Origin: CAVQSS01 sp963746605
GTDB taxonomy: Bacteria > Desulfobacterota > RBG-13-43-22
Direction of reading: 5' to 3'
Length of the DNA stretch: 64,000 nucleotides
NCBI GenBank assembly: GCA_963746605.1
Contig: CAVVCH010000053.1
Coordinates: 62,001 to 126,000 of the forward strand
Below are positions 35,690 through 44,407 of this stretch, piece by piece. The position numbers and the translations under genes are program-made. Positions within the stretch are counted from its first letter, which is position 1, and every line of letters begins with the position of its first letter. The notes beneath the pieces were generated by a model. It was not told where the DNA came from. It saw only the letters and a list, made by a program, of their open reading frames with translations, and made no database searches.

Positions 35690-36109
35690 TCAACGATCCG
35701 GCCCCTGTTCATGATCGGGGCCCTTTCCTCTGCTTCCCCGATCGATGGAGGGATCGAAAACGGCTTTCAACCAATAGAGGAGATCCTCGTAATCCTCCGA
35801 CTTTTCAAAGCAGGCATCGATATACCGGCTCATGGCTTCCTCAAGTTCCTCATGAAACTTCCGGCTGGATAATCCGATGAGGCCCAGGCCCGGGAATTCC
35901 TTGCGAAGCTCTTTGAGAGAGCGGCTATCCGGGGTAATTTGATCGAGGTCTATGAGCAGCACCTGACCCCGTTGTTTGTCCAGTCTGGCCTTGGCATCCG
36001 ATAGAGATGGGGACAAGACGGGTCGATAACGTTCCTTTTCCAGGAGGGAGCACAGGTTCCTGGTGTGATTATCGTCCCAACCTATCAAGAATATTCCCTT
36101 CTTAATCAT
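35690..36109 (-). CDS. Atypical single-domain response regulator
   Basis: 139 residues with a divergent receiver: acidic pair in LIGWDDNHT, acceptor aspartate in VLLIDLDQI, serine in GLSSRK, and lysine in CFEKSED. The C-terminal 20 residues are charged and disordered. It is the first gene after a sigma-54 promoter and precedes the Fe-S subunit by 82 bases, so it is probably cotranscribed with the Ttr-like operon. No cognate histidine kinase gene lies nearby. Confidence 0.75.
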   Translation of the reverse strand: MIKKGIFLIGWDDNHTRNLCSLLEKERYRPVLSPSLSDAKARLDKQRGQVLLIDLDQITPDSRSLKELRKEFPGLGLIGLSSRKFHEELEEAMSRYIDACFEKSEDYEDLLYWLKAVFDPSIDRGSRGKGPDHEQGPDR

Positions 36110-36151
36110 GTTCTGCCCCGGTCAGCGGTTTATCCCCTAACTTCTACAAAA

Positions 36152-36167
36152 GGCAATTTCCGTACCG
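36152..36167 (-). promoter_or_regulatory. Sigma-54 (-24/-12) promoter of the Ttr-like operon
   Basis: On the minus strand CGGTACGGAAATTGCC has the invariant GG and GC exactly ten bases apart and the consensus ACG and TTGC parts. It lies 43 bases before the receiver gene that heads the operon. An adjacent gene encodes an activator with intact GAFTGA. Confidence 0.75.
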
Positions 36168-36298
36168 CCGAGGATCGAATCCGCCGGAAAAATAGGGAGG
36201 GCGTCCTAACCTTCTAAACTCACAGTTAAAATTTGATGAAAGGAATTGTTGGAGAGGATGAAAGGATGAAATGAAGCGTTTTTTTACTAAGAGAAGAG

Positions 36299-36315
36299 TG
36301 TCCTGATTCGGGACA
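36299..36315. promoter_or_regulatory. Upstream activator site candidate (site 1)
   Basis: TGTCCTGATTCGGGACA is a near-perfect palindrome about 160 bases upstream of the predicted sigma-54 start, within the normal range for enhancer-binding proteins. Confidence 0.6.
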
Positions 36316-36373
36316 TACTGAAAGTGTTATCTGGAAATATATTTAAAATACAATATATTATAAATGTCATCGA

Positions 36374-36400
36374 ACAGGACTGCCCGGAGAAATGTCCTGT
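36374..36400. promoter_or_regulatory. Upstream activator site candidate (site 2)
   Basis: ACAGGAC and GTCCTGT are inverted 13 bases apart, sharing the word GTCCTG with site 1. The site ends two bases from the stop of the activator gene. Confidence 0.55.
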
Positions 36401-36401
36401 G

Positions 36402-38606
36402 CTAATGGGTCGTTGGTCTTGAGATTCCGTATCGTTTTATTTTTTGGTACAACGTATTCCTGCTGATCCCCAGGTGCTTGGCGGCCTCCTTCTTGTTCCA
36501 CTGACATTTATTGAGCGCCTCTCTCAGTACCTCCTGCTCCTTTTCGGCCATCGTCGCCAGCCCTTGGAGATGCCCATTCATGGCCTGTTGGCCGATTTCA
36601 TGGAGAGCGGCCGGGAGATCCATCGCTTCGACCCGGCTTCCCTTAACCAGAACGACCGCATGCTCCACGCTGTTTTCCAGCTCTCGAACATTCCCGGGCC
36701 AGCGGTAATTGAGGATCAGCCGCATTGCCTCCGTGCTGAAATCGCGGATGTCTTTGTTTTGCTCCGCGCTGAAAAGTCGCAAGAAGTGTCGGGCCAGGAT
36801 AGGGATATCATTCGGTCTTTCCCGCAAGGGAGGCAGTTGGAGGGGAATGACGTTGAGGCGGTAATACAGATCTTCCCGGAACCTTCCGGCCTTCACTTCC
36901 TGGAGAAGATCCTTGTTGGTGGCCGCCAGGAAATGCACATTGACCGTCAGGGTTTTCTCGCCCCCTAATCTTTCAAAACTTTGGGTCTGGAGGACCCTCA
37001 GCAGTTTGATCTGGGCCGAAGGGGGGATTTCCCCGATCTCGTCCAGGAATACAGTCCCACCGTCAGCCTTTTCAAATCGTCCGATTTTATGTCGGGTCGC
37101 CCCGGTGAAGGCCCCTTTTTCGTGGCCGAAAAGTTCGCTTTCCAGCAGCGTGGCCGGATAGGCGGAGCAGTCTATGACGATAAAGGGTTTGTCTCTCCTG
37201 TGGCTCAACTGATGGATGGCCCGGGCCACCATCTCTTTCCCCGTGCCGCTTTCTCCCTGGATGAGGACCGTCGCATCGGTGGGGGCGATATCCTCGATCA
37301 ATCTGAAGATGGTCTGCATTTTGGGATCTCGACCTACGATGGCCTGGAACTCCGCCGTGGTCTCCAGTCGCTTTTCCATGTTCTGAGCCCCTTCCTCCTG
37401 AAGCAAGGCCCGCCGGACCACTCCGGAACACTGATTCAAGATCAGTTCCACCCCTTCGATTTCTTTCAATCCCCATCCGGAATTTTCCGGGCAGGTGACG
37501 ACCAAAAGGCCGAAGGTCTGCTCTTCATGGCGCAGGGGGATCAGGAGCTGCGGCCCGGCGTTTTCGATTTCCTTCGGGATCGGCCTTACGCCTTTCCGGA
37601 CCTCGGCGGCCTGCGGCAGATCCTTCAACAAAGCGGAAAAGGAGGCGACCGCTTCGGCCTCCCCTATCCATTTCAGGTCTTTCTCGGATACTACCCAATA
37701 ACCGCCCTGGTCGGCGCTCAGGAGCACGAAGGCCATGGGAGCTGGACCGGGCATCATTTTCTGAAATTGTCTGATCAGGTAAGAACCGATCTCCCGCAGG
37801 TTGCGCAGGGCCCCGATCTCCCGAATCACGTCGCAAAAACTGCGGGTCTGCTGGTTCGATCGTCCCAACTCCTCGGTTTTTGCCTCCAGTCTTCGGGTAT
37901 AGTCTTCGATCCGGGCCACCATCCGGTTGAAAGAGGAAGCCAAGCGGCCCACTTCATCTCCGCCGCCGATCGGTGCCCGCACCCCCACTTCACCCCGATC
38001 GATCCTTTCGGTGACCCTGGTCAGGGCCGATATGGGGTCGGTAATCCTTCTGACAAAAAGAAGCGTTCCAATGACGGCGAGGAAAAGGATTCCCGTGGTC
38101 AGGAGTACCATCTCGATCCAGAGAGTCCGCACCTTATTCCGATAAGGCTTCTCGGATAGCCCCAGGCGGAGGACGCCGGCCTTACCCTCAAACACGGGCC
38201 AGGCGATATCCAGGTATTGAACCCCCCCGGTAGAAGCGATCTTTTGAGTTCGTTGCCGACCATCCGGGGCTAACCCATTGGCCTTTAAAAGACCGGGCGG
38301 GATGTCGCCCGGAAAAGAGCGGGCCAAGATCTCATCGCCCCTTTGAACGAAAAGATACCCGATGCCGCTGTGACTGCGCAGTTGATGCTCGATCATTTTT
38401 TGAAGCCCCACCAGATCATTGATCAGGACCTTGTCCGCGGTCTCCAAGGCGATGGCCTGGGCCATGCTTTCTCCCTGGGCACTCATCGTCTCCAGCAGGC
38501 TTGCCCGTTGTCGTTCGCTGGCCAGCAGGGAAATCAATAAGCCGCTGCCGACTACGAGCGATGAAACGGCCAGTATCAACCGGCCTTTAAGGCTTCTTAG
38601 CACCAT
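36402..38606 (-). CDS. Membrane-bound sigma-54-dependent activator (HAMP-GAF-AAA+-Fis)
   Basis: A 734-residue one-component activator. TM1 (LILAVSSLVVGSGLLISLLA), a small extracytoplasmic domain (30-160), TM2 (MVLLTTGILFLAVIGTLLFV), HAMP (about 190-240), GAF-like domain (265-400), AAA+ domain with GESGTGKE, intact GAFTGA and GGTVFLDEIGEI, and a Fis HTH (KKEAAKHLGISRNTLYQKI). NtrC-type activators are normally soluble, so a transmembrane sensory version is notable. It overlaps the PhnD-like gene by 20 bases and lies directly before the sigma-54 promoter of the Ttr-like operon, which it most probably controls. Confidence 0.92.
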   Translation of the reverse strand: MVLRSLKGRLILAVSSLVVGSGLLISLLASERQRASLLETMSAQGESMAQAIALETADKVLINDLVGLQKMIEHQLRSHSGIGYLFVQRGDEILARSFPGDIPPGLLKANGLAPDGRQRTQKIASTGGVQYLDIAWPVFEGKAGVLRLGLSEKPYRNKVRTLWIEMVLLTTGILFLAVIGTLLFVRRITDPISALTRVTERIDRGEVGVRAPIGGGDEVGRLASSFNRMVARIEDYTRRLEAKTEELGRSNQQTRSFCDVIREIGALRNLREIGSYLIRQFQKMMPGPAPMAFVLLSADQGGYWVVSEKDLKWIGEAEAVASFSALLKDLPQAAEVRKGVRPIPKEIENAGPQLLIPLRHEEQTFGLLVVTCPENSGWGLKEIEGVELILNQCSGVVRRALLQEEGAQNMEKRLETTAEFQAIVGRDPKMQTIFRLIEDIAPTDATVLIQGESGTGKEMVARAIHQLSHRRDKPFIVIDCSAYPATLLESELFGHEKGAFTGATRHKIGRFEKADGGTVFLDEIGEIPPSAQIKLLRVLQTQSFERLGGEKTLTVNVHFLAATNKDLLQEVKAGRFREDLYYRLNVIPLQLPPLRERPNDIPILARHFLRLFSAEQNKDIRDFSTEAMRLILNYRWPGNVRELENSVEHAVVLVKGSRVEAMDLPAALHEIGQQAMNGHLQGLATMAEKEQEVLREALNKCQWNKKEAAKHLGISRNTLYQKIKRYGISRPTTH

Positions 38607-39558
38607 GTTCCTTCTCCTTCAGAAAGGCCATTCTCTTTTGGAGCTCCCTGGTGTTCTCAACCCAGTCAGGAGGCGGGGCGATGAAGCGGTCGATCATCAG
38701 CCCCTGGAGAATCTGTCGGCCCTCGGCCTCGAGATGAATGCCGAGCAGGATTTGACGGATCTGCTTCCTTTTTTCCTGGGGGAATTCCCTGGAGGCCACG
38801 ACCGGTGGAATGGCATAGGGCTCTGATTTCAAGATGATCTGCGTGGGCCGGGTGAGGTCCGGATTGGTTTGCTCAAAATACTCCCAGACCAGGCTGTCCA
38901 CAGCCGCTCCATCCACCAGACCGCGACCAACGGCCAAGATGGAGTTGTCGTGGCTATAGGTGTAGATGACCTTGGAGAAAAACCTTTCAGGCTTTTCTCC
39001 CATCTTTTGCAGCCAAAAGGTGGGCGCCAGTCTCCCGGTGTTGGACTCCGGATCCGTAAAGGCGAAGACGCGACCTCTTAAATCCTCCAGCCGCCGATAG
39101 GCCTGTTTCTTATTCACAATGAGGTAGGACCGGTAGAAGTGGTCCCCCTGAACCTGAGGAACAGCCAGGACATGGAATCCGTATTCCTCTCTTGCCGCCG
39201 GCGTAAGGGCCGGAGCAGATAAAGGCCAGGTCTATCTCGTTCCGACCTAGGAGCTGGTTGATTTCAAGGTACGTTTTGCGCTGGACCAACTCGACCGGAC
39301 TGGCGGTCTTCTTGCCGATGTATTCGAAGAGCTGACGGTAATGGATAAATGTTTCTTTCGGCGAGACCATGGCCCCTACCGCAACTCTAAGAGCGGGGTC
39401 AAGGGGGAGGGATCGGCCGGTTTTTTTAGGGGAACGGTTTTTTGGAAATCGACAACGATGGTGTCAGAATCCCTGGCGCACCCCCCCAACAGACCGGAAA
39501 AGAAAAAACAAGGATCGTGATTTTCCGGATGGTCGGAAATGGGCCATTTCCCCAGCAC
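38587..39558 (-). CDS. PhnD-family periplasmic binding lipoprotein, two frameshifts
   Basis: Phosphate/phosphonate-type substrate-binding protein (PhnD/SsuA/transferrin fold) of about 320 residues. Family landmarks: RVAVGAMVSPKETFIHYRQL, EIDLAFICSGPY, RLEDLRGRVFAFTDPESNTG and VVASREFP. The N-terminus ends in LLGGCA, a plausible lipobox. Frames shift near 39385 and 39205, and both joins restore family sequence. There is no ABC permease or ATPase nearby; instead it overlaps a transmembrane sigma-54 activator. PhnD-like proteins without transporters act as ligand sensors (AioX for arsenite oxidase, the sensor part of TtrS), so a sensory role is the best reading. Confidence 0.82.
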
Positions 39559-39571
39559 AAGGTAAGAACCC

Positions 39572-40540
39572 TCAATTTTTTAGATAGATCAGGTCCGGTC
39601 GGTTCAACATGACCTTGGTGTCCGGCGGGACGCTTTCCGTCAACCAGACATTGCCTCCGATGACGCTTCCGGCGCCGATAACGGTCTCGCCGCCCAGAAT
39701 GGTGGCATTGGCGTAAATAATGACGTCATCCTCGATGGTCGGATGGCGCTTTTTATAACGGAACAGATCTCCGGCCTTCGGCGGCAGGGAGAGGGCGCCC
39801 AGGGTCACTCCCTGGTACAGGCGCACCCGGTTTCCGATGGTCGTGGTTTCCCCGATCACCACCCCGGTCCCGTGGTCGATGAAAAAATGATCCCCGATTT
39901 GAGCCCCGGGGTGGATGTCGATTCCCGTCCGGCCGTGGGCGTATTCGGTTATCATTCGGGGCAACAGGGAAATGCCCAGCGCATGCAGCGTATGGGCCAA
40001 CCGGTACAGGGTTATGGCCAGCAATCCCGGATAACTTAAAATAATTTCGGTGCAGCTTTTGGCCGCCGGATCCCCCTCATAGGCGGCCTGGATATCTTTA
40101 TAGATAAGGGTTTGGTTAATAGGAAGACTTTGAATAAAAGCGGATGCTTGGTCATGACTTCGATCCCGGCAAGTGGTGCAAAGACGGCCACGGAGCCTGC
40201 ACTCGTGGGGAAAGGATAAACGGATTTGTTCTACCAAAATAGGGTAAAGACCCTGAATTTCAAGGTCAAGCTTTTTTTGCTGGGTATCGGGGTCCGGGGG
40301 GCCGGCCTCCAGGTAGCCGGGGAAGATGATCTTTCGGAGGGTATCCGCCAGGTGGATGACGGCTTCCGGGTTGGGCCGGGGAATCAGGACCTCCTGCCCT
40401 TCCGGATGGGGAAGGGCAGGTTTCCGGAGTAACTCCCGGGCTACGGAGGGAAAGCCGGGTTGTGAGAAAACCGGGGGTTCGGAAAACTTTTTTTCCGTTT
40501 TGATCATTCGGGAGGTTGGTCTGGTGATTGGTCTCATCAA
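39572..40540 (-). CDS. cysE: Serine O-acetyltransferase (EpsC/CysE type)
   Basis: A 322-residue serine acetyltransferase of the long EpsC-like class: acetyl-CoA + L-serine to O-acetylserine, first step of cysteine synthesis. The C-terminal left-handed beta-helix carries GIDIHPGAQIGDHFFIDHGTG with the catalytic histidine, VVIGETTTIGNRVRLYQGVTLG and GGNVWLTESVPPDT. The N-terminal 130 residues are helical and include a cysteine cluster (CRLRGRLCTTCRD). Stand-alone, 14 bases from the PhnD-like gene. Supplies cysteine for the Fe-S and thiol proteins around it. Confidence 0.92.
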   Translation of the reverse strand: MMRPITRPTSRMIKTEKKFSEPPVFSQPGFPSVARELLRKPALPHPEGQEVLIPRPNPEAVIHLADTLRKIIFPGYLEAGPPDPDTQQKKLDLEIQGLYPILVEQIRLSFPHECRLRGRLCTTCRDRSHDQASAFIQSLPINQTLIYKDIQAAYEGDPAAKSCTEIILSYPGLLAITLYRLAHTLHALGISLLPRMITEYAHGRTGIDIHPGAQIGDHFFIDHGTGVVIGETTTIGNRVRLYQGVTLGALSLPPKAGDLFRYKKRHPTIEDDVIIYANATILGGETVIGAGSVIGGNVWLTESVPPDTKVMLNRPDLIYLKN

Positions 40541-40561
40541 TCTAGTTCAAAAATGCCTTTT

Positions 40562-40936
40562 TCAAAAAGATAGAATGGGGGCAAAAACCTCGCACTGTTT
40601 GCAGGTTTCCATCTTAGTTTTCCAGTTTTTCAAGATCTTCCCTTCGCAAACGGTGCCGTTGATAAACCAGCATAAGTGGCCGCTTTGAAGCTCCCAGGCG
40701 GGACATTTTTCCTTTTTTTCGTTGGGGCAGTTCTTAATCTCCCAGCAGGATTGAATTATCCTGATTTTTCTTAAAACCAGGAGGAAGTACAGGTGCCTTT
40801 CGACATGATCCGGTACGGGCCGCCAGCCCTGTTCGTAGCTCTGGATGGCTTTCAGCGAAGTTCCCAGGAGGATGGCCAATCCCTTCTGGGTCTTTCCCAT
40901 TTCCTGCCGGATCTTGATCAGTTCTTCGCTTTTCAT
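40562..40936 (-). CDS. XRE-type HTH regulator with C-terminal two-CW cysteine domain
   Basis: 124 residues. Residues 1-55 are an XRE helix-turn-helix (TQKGLAILLGTSLKAIQSYEQG). Residues 62-120 hold the two-CW pattern: CWEIKNCPNEKKEKCPAWE, then CWFINGTVCEG and CKQC. Such eight-cysteine domains probably bind metal or an Fe-S cluster, giving a redox- or metal-sensing switch. A perfect operator sits between the -35 and -10 boxes of its own promoter, which implies autorepression. Confidence 0.85.
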   Translation of the reverse strand: MKSEELIKIRQEMGKTQKGLAILLGTSLKAIQSYEQGWRPVPDHVERHLYFLLVLRKIRIIQSCWEIKNCPNEKKEKCPAWELQSGHLCWFINGTVCEGKILKNWKTKMETCKQCEVFAPILSF

Positions 40937-40974
40937 CGGGGTTGGTTTGGTTGTTTACGTTTTTGATTCATGAT

Positions 40975-41003
40975 AAGATACCACAGTGTGGTATATATGT
41001 CAA
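40975..41003 (-). promoter_or_regulatory. Promoter with embedded operator for the XRE/two-CW gene
   Basis: On the minus strand TTGACA (40998-41003) and TATCTT (40975-40980) are 17 bases apart. The spacer holds the palindrome TACCACAGTGTGGTA (plus strand 40979-40993, extended by one base each side), so a bound repressor would occupy the polymerase site. Confidence 0.82.
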
Positions 41004-41204
41004 GCAGAAAAAATGGTCCTTGCTCATCAAGCCGAGGACCTCTTTTTAAAATGGGATGAACCGGGAGCTGAACAGTTGGGAGGTCTTATGGTGTATAAAA
41101 AATAATACATATTTGCGGAATAAGCGTTAGCAAAAAATAAATCAGGATTGGATATTTTAAAAAAAGTAAGTATTTTCAATTTGTTGAATAAAAGATGGCA
41201 TTTC

Positions 41205-41220
41205 TTGGCATCTTCCTTGC
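41205..41220 (+). promoter_or_regulatory. Sigma-54 promoter of the small-protein gene
   Basis: TTGGCATCTTCCTTGC has GG and GC ten bases apart and matches the -24/-12 consensus very well. It lies 70 bases before the ATG at 41290. A half-operator (CGTGGTA) resembling the XRE site lies just downstream at about 41237-41243. Confidence 0.8.
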
Positions 41221-41289
41221 AATATTAAATGACACAACGTGGTACTTATTCCCATCATCCATCATTTTAACTTGATTAAGGAGGAGACC

Positions 41290-41574
41290 ATGAACGAACA
41301 AATTGAAATCATGCATATCGATTCGGATTATCGAATTACCTACTTTATTATTTCCAAAGGGAGTTTCGTACGTTCTTCCGTCCCCATCGAAAAGGCGGAG
41401 ATACTTCTTGATCGGCCGGGGTTGGATCTAATTGTTTCGGAACACCACAACAAGACCATTCTGACGCATCCCTTTGAACACAATATCCCGGTTCAGGAAT
41501 TAAGCCGGATAAGAACCGTCTCGGATGTCCACCGGCTTTCGCGCAGCCTGAATCATTCAGACCTCGCGGCCTGA
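41290..41574 (+). CDS. Small protein of unknown function
   Basis: 94 residues, not recognised. The sequence (MNEQIEIMHIDSDYRITYFI, then ILDRPGLDLIVSEHHNKTIL) suggests a small alpha/beta fold with no membrane segment and no cysteine. GAGGAG lies before ATG 41290. A strong sigma-54 promoter precedes it, so it is made under control of an enhancer-binding protein. No partner gene follows on the same strand. Confidence 0.65.
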   Translation: MNEQIEIMHIDSDYRITYFIISKGSFVRSSVPIEKAEILLDRPGLDLIVSEHHNKTILTHPFEHNIPVQELSRIRTVSDVHRLSRSLNHSDLAA

Positions 41575-41750
41575 TCCTCCAAGGAGACTTGGTGTCATTG
41601 CTCCGGGATTAGTTCCCGACCAGGAGGAGCGAGGAGCTATTCTAATTCACTTCGGGTGGGGGAGAGGGTGGCCCGGGAAATAATGCAACCCCTCCCTGCA
41701 TTGGGTTGGGAGAACGGATGGAGGTGATTTAACGGTCTAAGAGCGGGCAG

Positions 41751-42828
41751 CTAAATAATCGCGTTAAATAGAAAGCCAATCAAGAGGATTCCGGTGGAGA
41801 CGACACCGATAAAGACGGCGATCAAACCCGGTTTAAGCACTTTTCTCAGGATAATGGTCTCCGGCAGAGACAAACCGATGACGGCCATCATGAAGGCCAG
41901 GACGGTGCCCAGGGCGGCCCCCTTGCCCAGCAGGGCCTGGACCACGGGAATGATCCCGGCGGCATTGGAGTACATGGGCACTCCTAGAACCACGGCGAGC
42001 GGAACGGACCACCAGGCTTCCTTGCCCATGATGGAGGCCATGAAACCGACGGGCACATAGCCGTGGATGGCAGCCCCCACGGCAATCCCCCCGATGATAT
42101 AAAGCCACACTTTGCCGACGATATCCTTGACCGCTTGGAGGGCATAGTCGATCCGGCCCGACCAGGTCAGTTTATCCAGCATCAGCGGCCGGAGGCCGGA
42201 GCGGATTTCATAGACCCAGTCCTCCACCTGTTTCTCCAGATGAAGCCGGCCGATAATCCAGCCGCTGACGATGGCGAGACACAGCCCGGTAGCCAGATAA
42301 AGGAAAGCGACTTTCCAGCCAAAAAGGCCGTAGAGCAGGACCAGGGCGATTTCGTTGACCATGGGGGCCGAGATCAGGAAGGAAAAGGTGACCCCCAGAG
42401 GGATACCCGCCTCCACAAAACCGATAAACAGGGGTATGGCCGAACAGGTGCAAAAGGGGGTGGCGATGCCCAGCAGGGCGGCCAGCACATTGCCCGCCGA
42501 TTCCCTTTTGCCGGCCAGGATGTCCCGGGTCTTTTCCGGGGTAAAAAAGGAACGAAGCAGGCCTACCCCAAAAACAATCAGAATCAACAGCATGAATACC
42601 TTGGGCACATCATAAAGGAAGAAGGCCGTCGCTTCGGCTAAATGGGTCCCCAGGTCCAAACCGAACAGGCTATAGGTAATCCACTGGGCGACCGGAAGCA
42701 ACTGCTGATAGATGACCCACCACCCGATTAAGCCCAGACCAAGATAAATCCCTCTTTTTCCTTAAATCGGTTTCTTTGGCAACTTCGCCCACTTTTATGG
42801 AACAGGCACAGCTTGATTTTTCTTCCAT
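41751..42828 (-). CDS. ArsP/YraQ-type permease (DUF318), one frameshift
   Basis: Polytopic permease of about 358 residues, 8-10 TM segments, with the signature TPFCTCSAIPLFIGF and the second-half mate GVPMYSNAAGIIPV. ArsP members export trivalent organoarsenicals; others in the family are uncharacterised. The true start is probably ATG 42828 (MEEKSSCACSIKVGE, after GAGG). The N-terminal part is joined by a one-base shift near 42757 in a GGG run, continuing IYLGLGLIGWWVIYQQ. It is the distal gene of the arsenic/thiol island and has its own promoter-operator. Confidence 0.84.
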
Positions 42829-42855
42829 GATTGGAACCTCCCAAATTACATTAAA

Positions 42856-42888
42856 ACAATATATAACCATTAAGGAATATATTGTCAA
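42856..42888 (-). promoter_or_regulatory. Promoter and palindromic operator of the ArsP-like permease
   Basis: ACAATATAT and ATATATTGT form a perfect inverted repeat 12 bases apart (42856-42864 and 42877-42885). On the minus strand the same stretch gives TTGACA (42883-42888) and TATATA with a 17-base spacer. The AT-rich symmetric site is of the kind ArsR repressors bind. Confidence 0.65.
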
Positions 42889-43072
42889 GAATAATCTGCC
42901 GGTCCAGAAAAAGAAAAGTCTTCCTGCCGGCGGGCATGTCCCGCTGGTAGGTCGGACCACCGAACCCGAATACCACCATATCCCCCCAGGTATTTTTTAT
43001 CGTTAATGTTGATGTCATAAACGTTCCGGGTATACTTTGATTGGACGGAGGATGGCCCGGAGCAAGTTGAAA

Positions 43073-44407
43073 TTAGCCTGGGACCTTTACCAGGCTGACT
43101 GATTCTCCCGCGGAAAAGGAAATACGAAAATTCAGACGCCTGGCAGCCCTGGCATCCGGGCGTAACGATGATATCTGAACCGAGATTTCGTATAAGGAGT
43201 ATCCATCCGTACCTTCCGGCTGATGGTCTGAAGGTGGATAGATATTCCCCGGGCGGGGCTGGTAGGTCAACCTAACCGCCACAGTAATTTCATTGATTCC
43301 TTTGGGGACCGGGATTTCAAAGGTTTCCTCCTTCGGGCGGAAAGGCTGGATGCTGGTATCGCGCAGCAGCCCGAGTTTCTTGTCCGGCCCCAGGGCCATG
43401 ACCCGGCTCCGGCCGTCGCCGGCCTGAGGCATATAAAATTTTGATCCTTCAAAGAGTTTCTGCCCGTTGGGGGCGGTAGCGGTCACTTCCAGGACCACCC
43501 GGGTGCGGGTGGGTCAGCCGTCCGGGATCCGGTGGCCGGCCTTGTTGGTTATCCGGGTTTTAAGCACCACCAGGGGAACATATTTTCCTGGATCGAACTG
43601 GTAGACGTAGCCCAGGGTTTCCACCTCCAGCGGCAGGGCCTCGCGTAGGCGGGCCGAGGTGCCCGCCCGGTCATTGAAGTTCGGCAGGCTGGTATGGTCT
43701 TTCCCCGGCATGTGGCAGTCCTGGCAGGTCTGGGAGCCGCCGTTGGGGAGGTAGGCATGGAGGTAACTGCCGTAGAGGGTGGCGCACTGGACCGGGGTTT
43801 CGAATTCGAGGTTGGGGCCGAGGCCGTGGCACTGGCCGCAGAAAAGGGGATCCTTCAACAGGGGGCTTTTCTTCACCGGGAGGCCCTCATGGTCCTTGAT
43901 TTCCCGGCTGCCGTAAAGGGCGGATTTTTCCGGCCGGCCGTGGACTACGGCTTTCTCCTGGTGGCAGACCAGGCAGCCGATATTCAACCGGTTGATGGTT
44001 TTTTTGTCGTCCCGAAAAACGGCGGCGGCCAGTTCGGCAGCCACGGCATCCGTTGCCTTGAAAAGCTGCGGCAAATGGCACTTGGCGCAGGGGAAGTTGG
44101 CCTTGGTGGCCTGGTTGGGCGACTTGACCGACAAAACCCCCTCTTTCAGGTACGCGGACATGAAGATCCAATCGTCCAGGCCCATCAGCGGCCGGGAATG
44201 ATGGGATTTTTCCCACTGGGCGTAAATCTCCGAATGGCATTCCTTGCACCGGCCGGAATCGAAGCGATCGATCAGTTCCTTTAAAGACCCAATTTCCTCC
44301 TTTTTCCCTTCCCCGAAAAGGTAGAGGGGCGCCAGAAGGATGAGTGCGGCGGTCAATAGGACCAGATAAAAGGGCCATCTTTCTTTAGCCATGGATCTGC
44401 CTTTCAT
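43073..44407 (-). CDS. Membrane-anchored pentaheme cytochrome c with in-frame TGA
   Basis: N-terminal anchor (YLVLLTAALILLAPLYLF), then five CxxCH heme sites: CKECH, CAKCH, CLVCH, CGQCH, CQDCH. The C-terminal 170 residues form a beta-rich domain (ITNKAGHRIPDG ... VVLEVTATAPNG). An in-frame TGA at 43514-43516 interrupts the gene after HRIPDG, and the same frame continues for 146 codons with family-like sequence. This is not an indel. It may be a nonsense or consensus substitution (TGC or TGG) or a selenocysteine codon. Function: periplasmic electron transfer; partner unknown. Confidence 0.82.

Noticed and set aside
38587..39558. Phosphonate ABC transporter binding protein
   Set aside because: No permease or ATPase genes are adjacent; it overlaps a regulator instead.
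40300..40480. tRNA-like or riboswitch fold before cysE
   Set aside because: The stretch is inside the serine acetyltransferase coding sequence.
43490..43516. Bacterial SECIS hairpin after the TGA in the cytochrome
   Set aside because: A 7-bp stem exists, but the loop is only about nine bases from the UGA and has no G, so it does not count as evidence for Sec by itself.
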